64,000 nucleotides of DNA from assembly GCF_901827175.1 (NCBI RefSeq), contig NZ_LR594662.1, positions 2,418,001-2,482,000 of the forward strand, in the 5' to 3' direction. The stretch's first letter is position 1. Each line of letters begins with the position of its first letter. Shown piece by piece: positions 8,745 to 17,623 of this stretch. The DNA is from Variovorax sp. RA8 (lineage in GTDB: Bacteria > Pseudomonadota > Gammaproteobacteria > Burkholderiales > Burkholderiaceae_C). The position numbers were made by a program, and so were the translations under genes. Below the pieces are notes generated by a model that worked only from the letters and a program-made list of their open reading frames with translations, did not search any database and was not told where the DNA came from.

Positions 8745-9101
8745 ATGTCCAAAAATCTGCTTATCAACTTCAACTTCGACCAGCTCGGCGATGCGCGCGA
8801 ATACCGCCCGCCGGCAGAGCGCGTCATCGAAGGCGACATCGTGTGCCGCAACTGGGACATCGACAGCGCCAAGGACGACAAGGTGCGCGCCGGCGTGTGG
8901 GAGTCGACGCCCGGCGTCAACCGCTCCATCAAGGGCGAGACCTGGGAGTTCTGTCTGATCCTGGCCGGCGTGGTCGAGCTCACCGAGGACGGACAGCCCC
9001 CAGTGACCTACAGGGCAGGGGACTGCTTCATCATGAAGCCGGGCTATACCGGCACCTGGCGCACCCTCGAAACCGTGCGCAAGGTATGGATCATGGCCTG
9101 A
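8745..9101 (+). CDS. Small cupin-domain protein (DUF861-like)
   Basis: This 118-residue single-domain cupin has the pattern of the DUF861/EutQ-like family: GETWEFCLILAGVVELTEDG, then a proline- and glycine-rich turn and GDCFIMKPGYTGTWRTLE. Only some of the metal-binding residues typical of cupins are present, so a binding or lyase role is uncertain. The ATG at 8745 (MSKNLL) follows a TCCTGAGAG stretch. It is the first gene of the plus-strand run leading to the FAD oxidase and transporter. Cupins of this family often sit beside DAO-type amine oxidases. Confidence 0.8.
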   Translation: MSKNLLINFNFDQLGDAREYRPPAERVIEGDIVCRNWDIDSAKDDKVRAGVWESTPGVNRSIKGETWEFCLILAGVVELTEDGQPPVTYRAGDCFIMKPGYTGTWRTLETVRKVWIMA

Positions 9102-9318
9102 GCATGGCGCAGCCGCTGCCGCTTCAAATGCGTGCGTCGCAGCGACGCACCGAGGTGCGTGGCTGCACACGCAAGGGGCAGACCGCACGGCATGCCGCCG
9201 CACCCCCTCCAAACCGCAGCTTCCGCGCGCCGGGTGCCGCATTTCCCTACAACCGCGACGCGAACGCATGCTGCAATCACGTCGTAATGAGCTTGTCATT
9301 CAAGGAACCGAGACCATC

Positions 9319-9984
9319 ATGACCTTCCATCCCAAGTACATCACCTTCGACTGCTACGGCACCCTCACGCGTTTTCGCATGGGCGACCTGGCGCGCGACA
9401 TGTTCGCCGACCGGATCCCCGCCGAGCAGATGGAGCAGTTCATCGCCGACTTCACTGCCTACCGCTTCGATGAAGTGCTGGGCGACTGGCAGCCGTACGA
9501 AGTGGTGCTGAAGAACGCGGTGCGGCGCCTGTGCAAGAAGTGGAAGATCCAGTACCTCGATCACGAGGCGCAGAAGTACTACGACGCGGTGCCGACCTGG
9601 ACCCCGCACGCGGACGTGCCGGCCGGGCTGTCCAAGATCGCCAACGAGATCCCGCTGGTGATCCTCTCGAACGCATCGGACGACCAGATCCAGAAGAACG
9701 TGGCGCTGCTCGGCGCGCCTTTCCACCGCGTCTACACCGCGCAGCAGGCCCAGGCCTACAAGCCGCGGCTCAAGGCCTTCGAGTACATGCTCGACTCGCT
9801 GGGCTGCAACCCCGAAGACGTGCTGCACGTGTCCTCCAGCCTGCGCTACGACCTGATGTCGGCGGACGACCTGGGCATCGTCAACAAGGTGTTCGTCAAC
9901 CGCGGCCATGGGCCCGGCAACCCGGCCTACCGCTACGTCGAGATCAAGGACATCGGCGGCCTGCCGGGCGTCGTCGGTCTCTGA
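9319..9984 (+). CDS. HAD-superfamily hydrolase (haloacid dehalogenase type II-like)
   Basis: This 221-residue protein carries the HAD nucleophile motif FDCYGTL (Asp10), the Ser/Asn of ILSNAS, the Lys of AYKPRLKAFEY and SSSLRYDLMSADDLG as the metal-binding acidic motif. It belongs to the type II dehalogenase-like group and is paralogous to the HAD at 2491. The ATG at 9319 is preceded by AAGGAACCGAG. It lies 21 bases before the FAD oxidase, so the genes are probably co-transcribed. The substrate is not clear; dehalogenase chemistry should not be assumed. Confidence 0.86.
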   Translation: MTFHPKYITFDCYGTLTRFRMGDLARDMFADRIPAEQMEQFIADFTAYRFDEVLGDWQPYEVVLKNAVRRLCKKWKIQYLDHEAQKYYDAVPTWTPHADVPAGLSKIANEIPLVILSNASDDQIQKNVALLGAPFHRVYTAQQAQAYKPRLKAFEYMLDSLGCNPEDVLHVSSSLRYDLMSADDLGIVNKVFVNRGHGPGNPAYRYVEIKDIGGLPGVVGL

Positions 9985-10005
9985 ATTCTGCGAGCGCACC
10001 ACGCC

Positions 10006-11301
10006 ATGAAGCTTGACTCCTACTGGACCGATTCGGCGCCCGCCTTCGCTGCGCTGGCGCGCGAGCTGCCGGCGCAGGCCGACGTCGCGATCGTGGGCGG
10101 CGGCTTCACGGGCCTGTCTGCGGCGCTGGCCCTGGCCAGGCGCGGCGCCAAGGTGGCGGTGCTCGAGGCCGGCGGGCGTGTGGCCGCCGAGGCCTCGGGG
10201 CGCAATGGCGGCCACGTCAACAACGGACTCGCCGTGGACTACGCCGAGGTGGCGGCCAAGTTCGGCGCCGAGCGCGCACGCGCCTGGTACCGCGCCTACG
10301 ACGATGCGGTGGACACGGTGGAACGGCTGGTGCGCGACGAGGCCATCGACTGCGACTTCCTGCGCAACGGCAAGCTCAAGTTGGCCACGCGGCCGGGCCA
10401 TATGGCCGCGCTCGAGCGCAGCGCCGGGCGCCTGATCGGCGACGGCGTCGATACCGACGTCGAGATCCTCGACGCGGCGCGCGTGCGGGCCGAAGTGCAG
10501 AGCGACCAGTTCCAGGGAGGGCTGCTCTACAGGCGCAGCGGCCAGATGCACATGGGCCGCTTCGCCCAGGGCCTGGCGGCCGCGGCCGAGCGCAACGGCG
10601 CGCAGATCCATCTCGGAACCGGGGTGCAGCGCATCGAGCGCCTGGACCGCGGCCATGCGCACCGGCTCCACACCCGGCGCGGCACCGTCACCGCCCAACA
10701 GGTGCTGCTGGCCACCGGCGCGACGCGCCACGGCGGCTACGGCAGCTTCGGCTGGCTGCGCCGGCGCATCGTGCCGATCGGCAGCTTCATCGTCGTCACC
10801 GAGCCACTGGGCGCCGAGCGCGCCCAGGCCCTGCTCGCGGGCCGGCGCACCTACGTCACGGTGGCGAACATCCACCACTACTTCCGGCTCACCACGGACC
10901 ATCGCCTGGTCTTCGGCGGGCGGGCGCGCTTCGCGATCTCCAGCCCGCAATCGGACGCCGCCAGCGGCGAAATCCTGCGCGCAGGGCTTGCCAGGATCTT
11001 CCCGCAGCTCGGCAACGTGCGGCTGGACTACTGCTGGGGCGGCCTGGTCGACATCACCCAGGACCGCCTGCCGCATGCCGGCGAGCGCGAGGGCCTGTAC
11101 TACGCGATGGGCTACAGCGGCCACGGCACGCAGATGTCGGTGCACATGGGCCAGCGCATGGCAGCCGTGATGGCCGGCGATGCGAGCGCCAACCCGTGGC
11201 GCGACCACGACTGGCCCGCCATCCCCGGCCACTTCGGCCCGCCCTGGTTCCTGCCGGCGGTCGGCCTGTACTACACGCTCAAGGACCGCCTGGCCGCCTG
11301 A
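10006..11301 (+). CDS. FAD-dependent amine oxidase, PuuB/DAO-like
   Basis: This 431-residue flavoenzyme is closely similar to the product of 891-2168. It has VGGGFTGLSAALALARRG as the FAD-binding start, ASGRNGGHVNNGLAVDY, the internal GWLRRRIVPIGSF segment and the C-terminal YAMGYSGHGTQMS loop. It probably oxidises an amine brought in by the ABC transporter encoded next. It starts at the ATG at 10006, with the solute-binding gene 38 bases downstream. Having two copies in one locus suggests related substrates or redundancy. Confidence 0.9.
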   Translation: MKLDSYWTDSAPAFAALARELPAQADVAIVGGGFTGLSAALALARRGAKVAVLEAGGRVAAEASGRNGGHVNNGLAVDYAEVAAKFGAERARAWYRAYDDAVDTVERLVRDEAIDCDFLRNGKLKLATRPGHMAALERSAGRLIGDGVDTDVEILDAARVRAEVQSDQFQGGLLYRRSGQMHMGRFAQGLAAAAERNGAQIHLGTGVQRIERLDRGHAHRLHTRRGTVTAQQVLLATGATRHGGYGSFGWLRRRIVPIGSFIVVTEPLGAERAQALLAGRRTYVTVANIHHYFRLTTDHRLVFGGRARFAISSPQSDAASGEILRAGLARIFPQLGNVRLDYCWGGLVDITQDRLPHAGEREGLYYAMGYSGHGTQMSVHMGQRMAAVMAGDASANPWRDHDWPAIPGHFGPPWFLPAVGLYYTLKDRLAA

Positions 11302-11339
11302 GCACCCTTCTTCATTGACCACCAAGAGGAGATGACCCC

Positions 11340-12962
11340 ATGAACAGCACCAGCAACCAGAGCTTCGAGCAGCTTGTCGGTCCCGGCGAAAGCCTCCGCG
11401 TGATGGATTCGCTCAAGCGCGGCGCCACGCGGCGAGACATCCTCGCCATGCTGATGGCCGGCGGCATGCAGGCCACGCTGGCCGGCGGCATCGCCGGCGC
11501 GGCGATGTCCGCCCACGCGCAGACGCCGAGGAAGGGCGGGCGCATCCGCGTGGCCGGCGCGACTGCCGCCGCCAACGACACGCTCGACCCGGCCAAGCAG
11601 TCGAACCAGACCGACTACGCGCGCTGCAACATGGTCTACAACGGCCTCACCTCGCTGGACGGCAGCCTGACGCCCCAGCCCGCGCTGGCCGAGTCCTTCA
11701 CCACCAAGGACGCCAAGACCTGGGTCTTCACCCTGCGCCGCGGCGTGGTGTTCCACGACGGCAAGGCGCTCTCGCCGGCCGATGTCGTGTTCTCGGTGAT
11801 GCGCCACAAGGACCCGGCCACCGCTTCCAAGGCCAAGGTGCTCGCCGACCAGATCGAGAGCATCAAGGCCACGGGCCCGAACGAAGTGACCTTCGTGCTC
11901 AGCGCGCCGAACGCCGACCTGCCGGTGATCCTCGGCACCTTCCACTTCCAGATCGTCAAGGAAGGCACGACCGACTTCAACGCCGGCATCGGCACCGGCC
12001 CCTACAAGCTCAAGGAATTCAAGCCCGGCGTGCGTTCGGTGGTGGTGCGCAACGACGCCTACTGGAAGCCCGGCAAGCCCTACCTCGACGAGATCGAGTT
12101 CGTGGGCATCGGCGACGAGAGCGCACGCGTCAACGCGCTGCTGTCCGGCGGCATGGACCTGGTGGGCTCGGTCAACCCGCGCTCGGTGGAGCGCGTCAAG
12201 AGCACGCCCGGCTTTGCCATCTTCACGACGCAGTCGGGCCAATACTCCGACCTGGTGATGCGCAAGGACGTGGGCCCCGGTGCCAATCCGGACTTCGTGC
12301 TGGCGATGAAGCACCTGTTCGACCGCGAGCAGATGAAGAAGACCATCGCGCTCGACTACGCGGTGATCGGCAACGACCAGCCCATCGACCCGACCAATCG
12401 CTTCTACTTCGCGGGCCTGCCACAGCGCCCCTTCGACCTCGACAAGGCGAAGTTCCACCTGCAGAAGTCCGGCGTCACGGGCAAGGTGCCGGTGGTGGCA
12501 TCGCCCGCGGCACTGTACTCGGTGGAGATGGCCCTGCTGCTGCAGCAGTCGGCGCAGCGCGCGGGACTGGAGCTCGACATCAAGCGCATGCCGGCGGACG
12601 GCTACTGGTCGAACCACTGGCTCAACAGCCACGTCGGCTTCGGCAACGTGAATCCCCGCCCGAGCGCCGACGTGCTGCTGACGCAGTTCTTCCAGTCGGG
12701 TGCGGCGTGGAACGAGTCGCGCTGGAAGAGCGAGAAGTTCGACCAGCTGCTGCTGGCCTCGCGCGCCGAGACCGACCTGGCCAAGCGCAAGCAGATGTAC
12801 GCCGACATGCAGACCATGATCCACCAGGACGCCGGCATCGGTATCCCGCTGTTCCTCGCGAGCATCGATGGCCACACGTCCAAGCTCAAGGGACTCTCGC
12901 CGATCCCGCTGGGCGGCCTCATGGGCTACAACTTCGCCGAGAACGTGTGGCTCGAGGCGTGA
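11340..12962 (+). CDS. ABC transporter substrate-binding protein, family 5 (peptide/opine type)
   Basis: This 540-residue periplasmic binding protein of the SBP_bac_5 (DppA/OppA) family has an unusually long N-terminus. A twin-arginine-like motif (ATRRDILAM, about residues 28-36) precedes a hydrophobic stretch and AHAQTPRKGG, so Tat export is likely. The mature part has the usual DTLDPAK and ALAESF..KDAKTWVFTLRRGVVFHDG segments. It starts at the ATG at 11340 after AAGAGGAG. Two permeases and a double ATPase follow, forming a complete importer. A decayed copy lies at 2204. The ligand is unknown. Confidence 0.92.
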   Translation: MNSTSNQSFEQLVGPGESLRVMDSLKRGATRRDILAMLMAGGMQATLAGGIAGAAMSAHAQTPRKGGRIRVAGATAAANDTLDPAKQSNQTDYARCNMVYNGLTSLDGSLTPQPALAESFTTKDAKTWVFTLRRGVVFHDGKALSPADVVFSVMRHKDPATASKAKVLADQIESIKATGPNEVTFVLSAPNADLPVILGTFHFQIVKEGTTDFNAGIGTGPYKLKEFKPGVRSVVVRNDAYWKPGKPYLDEIEFVGIGDESARVNALLSGGMDLVGSVNPRSVERVKSTPGFAIFTTQSGQYSDLVMRKDVGPGANPDFVLAMKHLFDREQMKKTIALDYAVIGNDQPIDPTNRFYFAGLPQRPFDLDKAKFHLQKSGVTGKVPVVASPAALYSVEMALLLQQSAQRAGLELDIKRMPADGYWSNHWLNSHVGFGNVNPRPSADVLLTQFFQSGAAWNESRWKSEKFDQLLLASRAETDLAKRKQMYADMQTMIHQDAGIGIPLFLASIDGHTSKLKGLSPIPLGGLMGYNFAENVWLEA

Positions 12963-13002
12963 CGGCTGCGCAGCCGCTCGCCTTGTCCCAAGGAGCACCG
13001 CG

Positions 13003-13959
13003 ATGAACCATGTGATCCTGAAGTTGCTTGCCCAACGCCTCGCGCTGGCGCTGCTGTCGCTGCTGGCGGTATCGGTCGTCGTCTTCGCCATCACCGCGGT
13101 GCTGCCCGGCGATGCCGCGCAGGAACAGCTCGGCCAGGACGCCACGCCCGAGACGGTTGCCGCGCTGCGTGCCCAGATGGGCCTGGACGTGCCGGCGCCC
13201 GAGCGCTATGCGAAGTGGCTGCTCGGCATGGTGAAGGGCGACCCCGGCCGCTCGTCCACCACGCAGATGCCGGTGGCCGAGCTGGTCGCCAGCCGCCTGC
13301 CCAACTCGCTGCTGCTGGCGGCGGTGACGGCGCTCTTCTCGGTGCCGATCGCTCTCACGCTCGGCATCGCCTCGGCGGTGTGGCGCGGCTCGTGGTTCGA
13401 CCGTGCGGCCTCGGCCACGGCGGTGGGCGTGGTGTCGGTGCCGGAGTTCCTGGTCGCAACGCTCGCGGTGCTGGTGTTCGCGGTCCAGCTGCGCTGGCTG
13501 CCCGCACTGTCCTTCGTCAACGACATCGACTCCATTGGGCAGATGCTGCGCGCGTTCGCCATGCCGGTGCTGGTGCTGTGCTGCGTGATCGTGGCGCAGA
13601 TGATGCGAATGACGCGCGCCGCGGTGATCGACCAGCTCGAGGCCCCCTACATCGAGATGGTGCGGCTCAAGGGCGCCTCGCCGATGCGCATGGTGCTGGC
13701 GCACGCGCTGCCCAACGCCGTGGGCCCGATCGCCAACGCCGTGGCGCTGAGCCTGTCGTACCTGCTGGGCGGCGTGATCATCGTCGAAACCATCTTCAAC
13801 TACCCCGGGATCGCCAAGCTGATGGTCGACGGCGTCTCGCAGCGAGACATGCCGCTGGTGCAGACCTGCGCCATGATCTTCTGCTGCGCCTACCTGATCC
13901 TGGTGACGACGGCCGACATCTGCGGCATCCTCGCCAACCCGCGGCTTCGGCATCGTTAG
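13003..13959 (+). CDS. ABC transporter permease (DppB-like)
   Basis: This 318-residue inner-membrane protein is of the BPD_transp_1 family. It has an N-terminal membrane segment (LALALLSLLAVSVVVFAITAV) followed by a periplasmic loop with LGQDATPETV, typical of DppB/OppB. Further membrane segments follow, with the EAA-like coupling loop EMVRLKGASPMRMVLAHALPN around residues 220-240. The ATG at 13003 follows AAGGAGC. The second permease begins 9 bases after the stop. Confidence 0.92.
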   Translation: MNHVILKLLAQRLALALLSLLAVSVVVFAITAVLPGDAAQEQLGQDATPETVAALRAQMGLDVPAPERYAKWLLGMVKGDPGRSSTTQMPVAELVASRLPNSLLLAAVTALFSVPIALTLGIASAVWRGSWFDRAASATAVGVVSVPEFLVATLAVLVFAVQLRWLPALSFVNDIDSIGQMLRAFAMPVLVLCCVIVAQMMRMTRAAVIDQLEAPYIEMVRLKGASPMRMVLAHALPNAVGPIANAVALSLSYLLGGVIIVETIFNYPGIAKLMVDGVSQRDMPLVQTCAMIFCCAYLILVTTADICGILANPRLRHR

Positions 13960-13968
13960 GGAGGCACC

Positions 13969-14874
13969 ATGGAAACGTCCACCTCTGCCACGGTCGTGAG
14001 CGCCACGGCTCCCCCGACGCCGGCGCCGCAAGGGCGCCGGCGCAGCCCGCTGCGCTGGCTCGGCGGCTTCGGCCCATCCGGCCTGCTCGGCCTCGCGGTG
14101 CTGGTGTTCTGGCTGCTCGCGGCGCTGCTCGGCCCCTGGCTGCTCTCGCACGGCACGGCGGCCTCGGGCACCTCCAACGTATTCGCGCCGATCAGCGCGA
14201 CGCACTGGCTCGGCACCGACTTCCTCGGCCGCGACATGCTGGCGCTCATCATCCAGGGCGCGCGCTACACGATCGGCGTCGCGCTGCTCGCCACGCTGCT
14301 GGCGAGCGGAACCGGCATCACACTGGCACTGCTGGCGGCGGCCAGCGGACGCTGGATCGATGCGGTGCTCAGTCGCGGCCTCGACACGCTGACCGCGATC
14401 CCGAGCAAGATGTTCGCGCTGATCATGGTGGCCGGCTTCGGCTCCTCGGTCCCGATGCTGGTGGTGACGGCGGGCATCATCTACGTGCCGGGCGCCTACC
14501 GCATGGCGCGCTCGCTGGCGGTCAATATCAACGCGCTCGACTACGTGACCGTGGCGCGCACGCGCGGCGAAGGCACGCTCTACGTCATGCTGCGCGAGAT
14601 CCTGCCCAACATCGTGGGCCCGATGCTGGCCGACCTGGGCCTGCGCTTCGTCTACGTCGTGCTGCTGCTGGCGAGCCTGAGCTTCCTCGGCCTGGGCATC
14701 CAGCCGCCGGCCGCCGACTGGGGCTCGCTGGTGCGCGAGAACATCGGCGCGCTGGCCATGGGCGGCGCCTCGGTGATCGTGCCGGCGCTGGCCATCGCGA
14801 GCCTGACCATCGGGGTCAATCTCGTCATCGACAACCTGCCGGGCCGCACCGCCCGCGAAAGAGGAGCACGCTGA
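13969..14874 (+). CDS. ABC transporter permease (DppC-like)
   Basis: This 301-residue permease begins with a cytoplasmic Pro/Arg-rich tail, then the first membrane segment (GLLGLAVLVFWLLAALLGPWLL), the HWLGTDFLGRD motif found in DppC/OppC proteins, and the EAA-like loop VARTRGEGTLYVMLREILPN. It pairs with the preceding permease to form the channel. The ATG at 13969 follows a GGGAGG site. Its TGA overlaps the ATG of the ATPase gene (TGATG), so translation is coupled. Confidence 0.92.
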   Translation: METSTSATVVSATAPPTPAPQGRRRSPLRWLGGFGPSGLLGLAVLVFWLLAALLGPWLLSHGTAASGTSNVFAPISATHWLGTDFLGRDMLALIIQGARYTIGVALLATLLASGTGITLALLAAASGRWIDAVLSRGLDTLTAIPSKMFALIMVAGFGSSVPMLVVTAGIIYVPGAYRMARSLAVNINALDYVTVARTRGEGTLYVMLREILPNIVGPMLADLGLRFVYVVLLLASLSFLGLGIQPPAADWGSLVRENIGALAMGGASVIVPALAIASLTIGVNLVIDNLPGRTARERGAR

Positions 14875-16502
14875 TGGGCGCACCACTGATTGTCCAGGGC
14901 CTCAGCATCTGCGCCGGCGCGAACACGCTGGTCGACGGCCTGAGCTTCTCCGTGCAGCCCGGCGAGGTGCTCGCGCTGATCGGCGAGTCGGGCTCCGGCA
15001 AGACCACCACCGCGCTCGCGCTGATGGGCTATGCGCGCCACGGCTGCCGCATCTCGGCGGGGCGCGTACAGATCGGCGATACCGACGTGCTCGCGCTGAA
15101 TGCGGCACAGCAGCGCGCGCTGCGCGGGCGCACCGTGTCCTACATCGCGCAGAGTGCGGCCGCGTCCTTCAATCCCTCGCGCTCGATCATGGACCAGGTG
15201 GTCGAGCCGACCGTCATCCATGGCCTGTGCAAGCGCTCGGAGGCGGAGGCGAAAGCGGTGCAGCTGTTCCGCGAGCTGGCGCTGCCCGACCCGGAAACCA
15301 TCGGCGATCGCTATCCGCACCAGGTTTCCGGCGGCCAGCTGCAGCGCCTCATGGCGGCGATGGCACTGATCGGCGACCCCGATCTCGTGATCCTCGACGA
15401 GCCGACCACCGCGCTCGACGTGACCACGCAGATCGAGGTGCTGCGTGCCTTCCGACGCGTGGTGCGCGAGCGCCGCGCCACCGCGGTCTACGTGAGCCAC
15501 GACCTGGCCGTCGTCGCGCAGATGGCCGACCACATCCTGGTGCTGCGCGACGGCAGGATGCGCGAGCTCAACGCGACCGGGCAGGTCCTCTCGGCGCCGG
15601 TGGACGACTACACCAAGTGCCTGCTGGCCGCAGCGCGGCCCGTGCCGCGTGCTTCGGCCAAGGCAGCGAACGACGATCCCGAGCTGCTGCTCGACATTCG
15701 ACAGCTCTCGGCCGGCTACGGGCCGGTGGATGCGCAGGGGCGCCCGGCCATGCCGATCCTGCAGGACATCAACCTCCAGCTGCACCGCGGCCAGGCCATC
15801 GGCGTGATCGGCGAGTCGGGCTCCGGCAAGACGACGCTTGCGCGGGCGGTGGCCGGTCTCCTGAAGCCCAGCCATGGCAGCGTGCTGTTCCGGGGCCGCG
15901 AGCTGAAGCCGACGCTGCAGCAGCGCGACCGCGACGATCTGCGCCGCATCCAGATCGTGTTCCAGATGGCCGACACGGCGCTCAATCCTTCGCAGACCAT
16001 CGAGCGCATCCTGGCGCGCCCGCTCGAGTTCTACAAGGGCCTGCGCGGCGAGCCGCTGAAGCGCCGCATCCGCGAGCTGCTGGACCTGGTGAAGCTGCCG
16101 CACTCCGTCGCCGGCCGCCTGCCGGGCGGCCTCTCGGGCGGGCAGAAGCAGCGGGTGAACCTGGCGCGCGCACTCGCGGCCGACCCCGACCTCATCCTGT
16201 GCGACGAGGTGACCTCCGCGCTCGACACCGTGGTCGCCGCGGCGGTGCTCGACCTGATGGCCGAGCTGCGGCGGGAGCTCGGCGTGTCCTACCTGTTCAT
16301 CAGCCACGACCTGCACACCGTGCGCGCGGTGTGCGACGAGATCGTCGTCATGCAGCACGGCCGCAAGCTGGCGCAGGTGGCACGATGCGATTACGAGCGC
16401 GGGCCGCACCACCCCTACTACGAACTCCTGGCTCGCTCGGTCCCCGAGCTGCGCCAGGGCTGGCTGGACGACATGGACCGCATCGCTGCGGCAGCAAGAT
16501 GA
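14874..16502 (+). CDS. ABC transporter ATP-binding protein with two nucleotide-binding domains (DppD-DppF fusion)
   Basis: This 542-residue protein carries two complete ABC ATPase domains. The first has Walker A GESGSGKTT at 37-45, signature VSGGQLQR and Walker B LVILDEPTTALD. The second, from about residue 265, has Walker A GESGSGKTT, signature LSGGQKQR and Walker B LILCDEVTSALD; its switch His is in FISHDLHTV. The two domains correspond to DppD and DppF joined in one chain, a common arrangement in beta- and alpha-proteobacteria. The start overlaps the permease stop, and the stop overlaps the next start. Confidence 0.93.
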   Translation: MGAPLIVQGLSICAGANTLVDGLSFSVQPGEVLALIGESGSGKTTTALALMGYARHGCRISAGRVQIGDTDVLALNAAQQRALRGRTVSYIAQSAAASFNPSRSIMDQVVEPTVIHGLCKRSEAEAKAVQLFRELALPDPETIGDRYPHQVSGGQLQRLMAAMALIGDPDLVILDEPTTALDVTTQIEVLRAFRRVVRERRATAVYVSHDLAVVAQMADHILVLRDGRMRELNATGQVLSAPVDDYTKCLLAAARPVPRASAKAANDDPELLLDIRQLSAGYGPVDAQGRPAMPILQDINLQLHRGQAIGVIGESGSGKTTLARAVAGLLKPSHGSVLFRGRELKPTLQQRDRDDLRRIQIVFQMADTALNPSQTIERILARPLEFYKGLRGEPLKRRIRELLDLVKLPHSVAGRLPGGLSGGQKQRVNLARALAADPDLILCDEVTSALDTVVAAAVLDLMAELRRELGVSYLFISHDLHTVRAVCDEIVVMQHGRKLAQVARCDYERGPHHPYYELLARSVPELRQGWLDDMDRIAAAAR

Positions 16503-17602
16503 TGAAAACGGAAATGACACCGACCTTCCGCATCGCGCTGATCGCCGGCGACGGCATCGGCAAGGAAGTGATGCCCGAGGGCCTGCGCGTGGTGCAGGCC
16601 GCGGCAGCGCGCTTCGGCTTCGAGCTCGACTGCCGCACCATCGACTGGGCGAGCTGCGACTACCACGCCGAGCACGGCCAGATGATGCCGGACGACTGGA
16701 AGGAGCAGCTGAAGGGCGTCGACGCGCTGTACTTCGGCGCCGTCGGTTGGCCCGCCACCGTGCCGGACCACGTCTCGCTGTGGGGATCGCTCCTGAAGTT
16801 CCGGCGCGAGTTCGACCAGTACATCAACCTGCGCCCGGTGCGCCTGTTCGAGGGCGTGCCCTGTCCCCTGGCCGGCCGCGCGCCCGGCGACATCGACTAC
16901 CTGGTGGTGCGCGAGAACACCGAGGGCGAGTACACCTCGCTGGGCGGCGTGATGTACCAAGGGACCGAGCGCGAGATCGTGATCCAGGAGTCGGTGTTCT
17001 CGCGCCACGGCACCGACCGCGTGCTGAAGTACGCCTACGAGCTCGCCAACGCGCGCCGCAGAAAGCACCTGACGGTGGCGACCAAGAGCAACGGCATCGC
17101 GATCAGCATGCCGTGGTGGGACGGGCGCGCCGACGTCATCGGCCGCGACTACCCGGAGGTCACGGTCGACAAGCAGCACATCGACATCCTGTCGGCGCGC
17201 TTCGTGCTGCAGCCCACGCGCTTCGACGTGGTGGTGGCGAGCAACCTGTTCGGCGACATCCTCTCCGACCTGGGGCCTGCGACCACCGGCACCATCGGAC
17301 TCGCGCCGTCGGCCAACCTCAACCCGGACCGCAAGTTCCCTTCGCTCTTCGAGCCCGTGCACGGCTCGGCGCCCGACATCTATGGCCAGAACATCGCCAA
17401 CCCGATCGCGATGATCTGGTCGGGGGCGCTGATGCTGGATTTCCTCACCCAGGGCCAGGGCGCGGGGCGCGCCGCCCACGACGCCATCCTCGGCGCAATC
17501 GAGGCAGTGCTGCGCGAAGGACCGCGCACGCGCGACCTCGGCGGCACGGCCTCCACCACGGAGATGGGCATGGCGATCGCCGAGCTCGTCGCCGCGGCCT
17601 GA
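16499..17602 (+). CDS. Tartrate/D-malate dehydrogenase-like enzyme (isocitrate/isopropylmalate dehydrogenase family)
   Basis: This 367-residue enzyme of the beta-decarboxylating dehydrogenase family starts with the IAGDGIGKEVMPE loop. It has the substrate-binding RENTEGEYTS segment, the catalytic Lys in ATKSN and the metal-site Asp residues of NLFGDILSDLGP, followed by EPVHGSAPDI. The sequence style fits tartrate dehydrogenase/decarboxylase or D-malate dehydrogenase rather than isopropylmalate dehydrogenase. Product choice between oxaloacetate-type and decarboxylated products is unknown. The ATG at 16499 overlaps the ATPase stop; the ATG at 16502 is equally possible. Confidence 0.88.
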   Translation: MMKTEMTPTFRIALIAGDGIGKEVMPEGLRVVQAAAARFGFELDCRTIDWASCDYHAEHGQMMPDDWKEQLKGVDALYFGAVGWPATVPDHVSLWGSLLKFRREFDQYINLRPVRLFEGVPCPLAGRAPGDIDYLVVRENTEGEYTSLGGVMYQGTEREIVIQESVFSRHGTDRVLKYAYELANARRRKHLTVATKSNGIAISMPWWDGRADVIGRDYPEVTVDKQHIDILSARFVLQPTRFDVVVASNLFGDILSDLGPATTGTIGLAPSANLNPDRKFPSLFEPVHGSAPDIYGQNIANPIAMIWSGALMLDFLTQGQGAGRAAHDAILGAIEAVLREGPRTRDLGGTASTTEMGMAIAELVAAA

Positions 17603-17623
17603 ACCTCTTCACGACATCCGACC

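Noticed and set aside
9277..11325. Long minus-strand frame opposite the HAD and second FAD oxidase genes
   Set aside because: No recognisable motif. It mirrors codon bias of the real genes on the other strand.
12919..14886. Long His/Arg/Gln-rich minus-strand frame opposite the ABC permeases
   Set aside because: The composition comes from reading membrane-protein codons backwards; no domain or ribosome site is seen.
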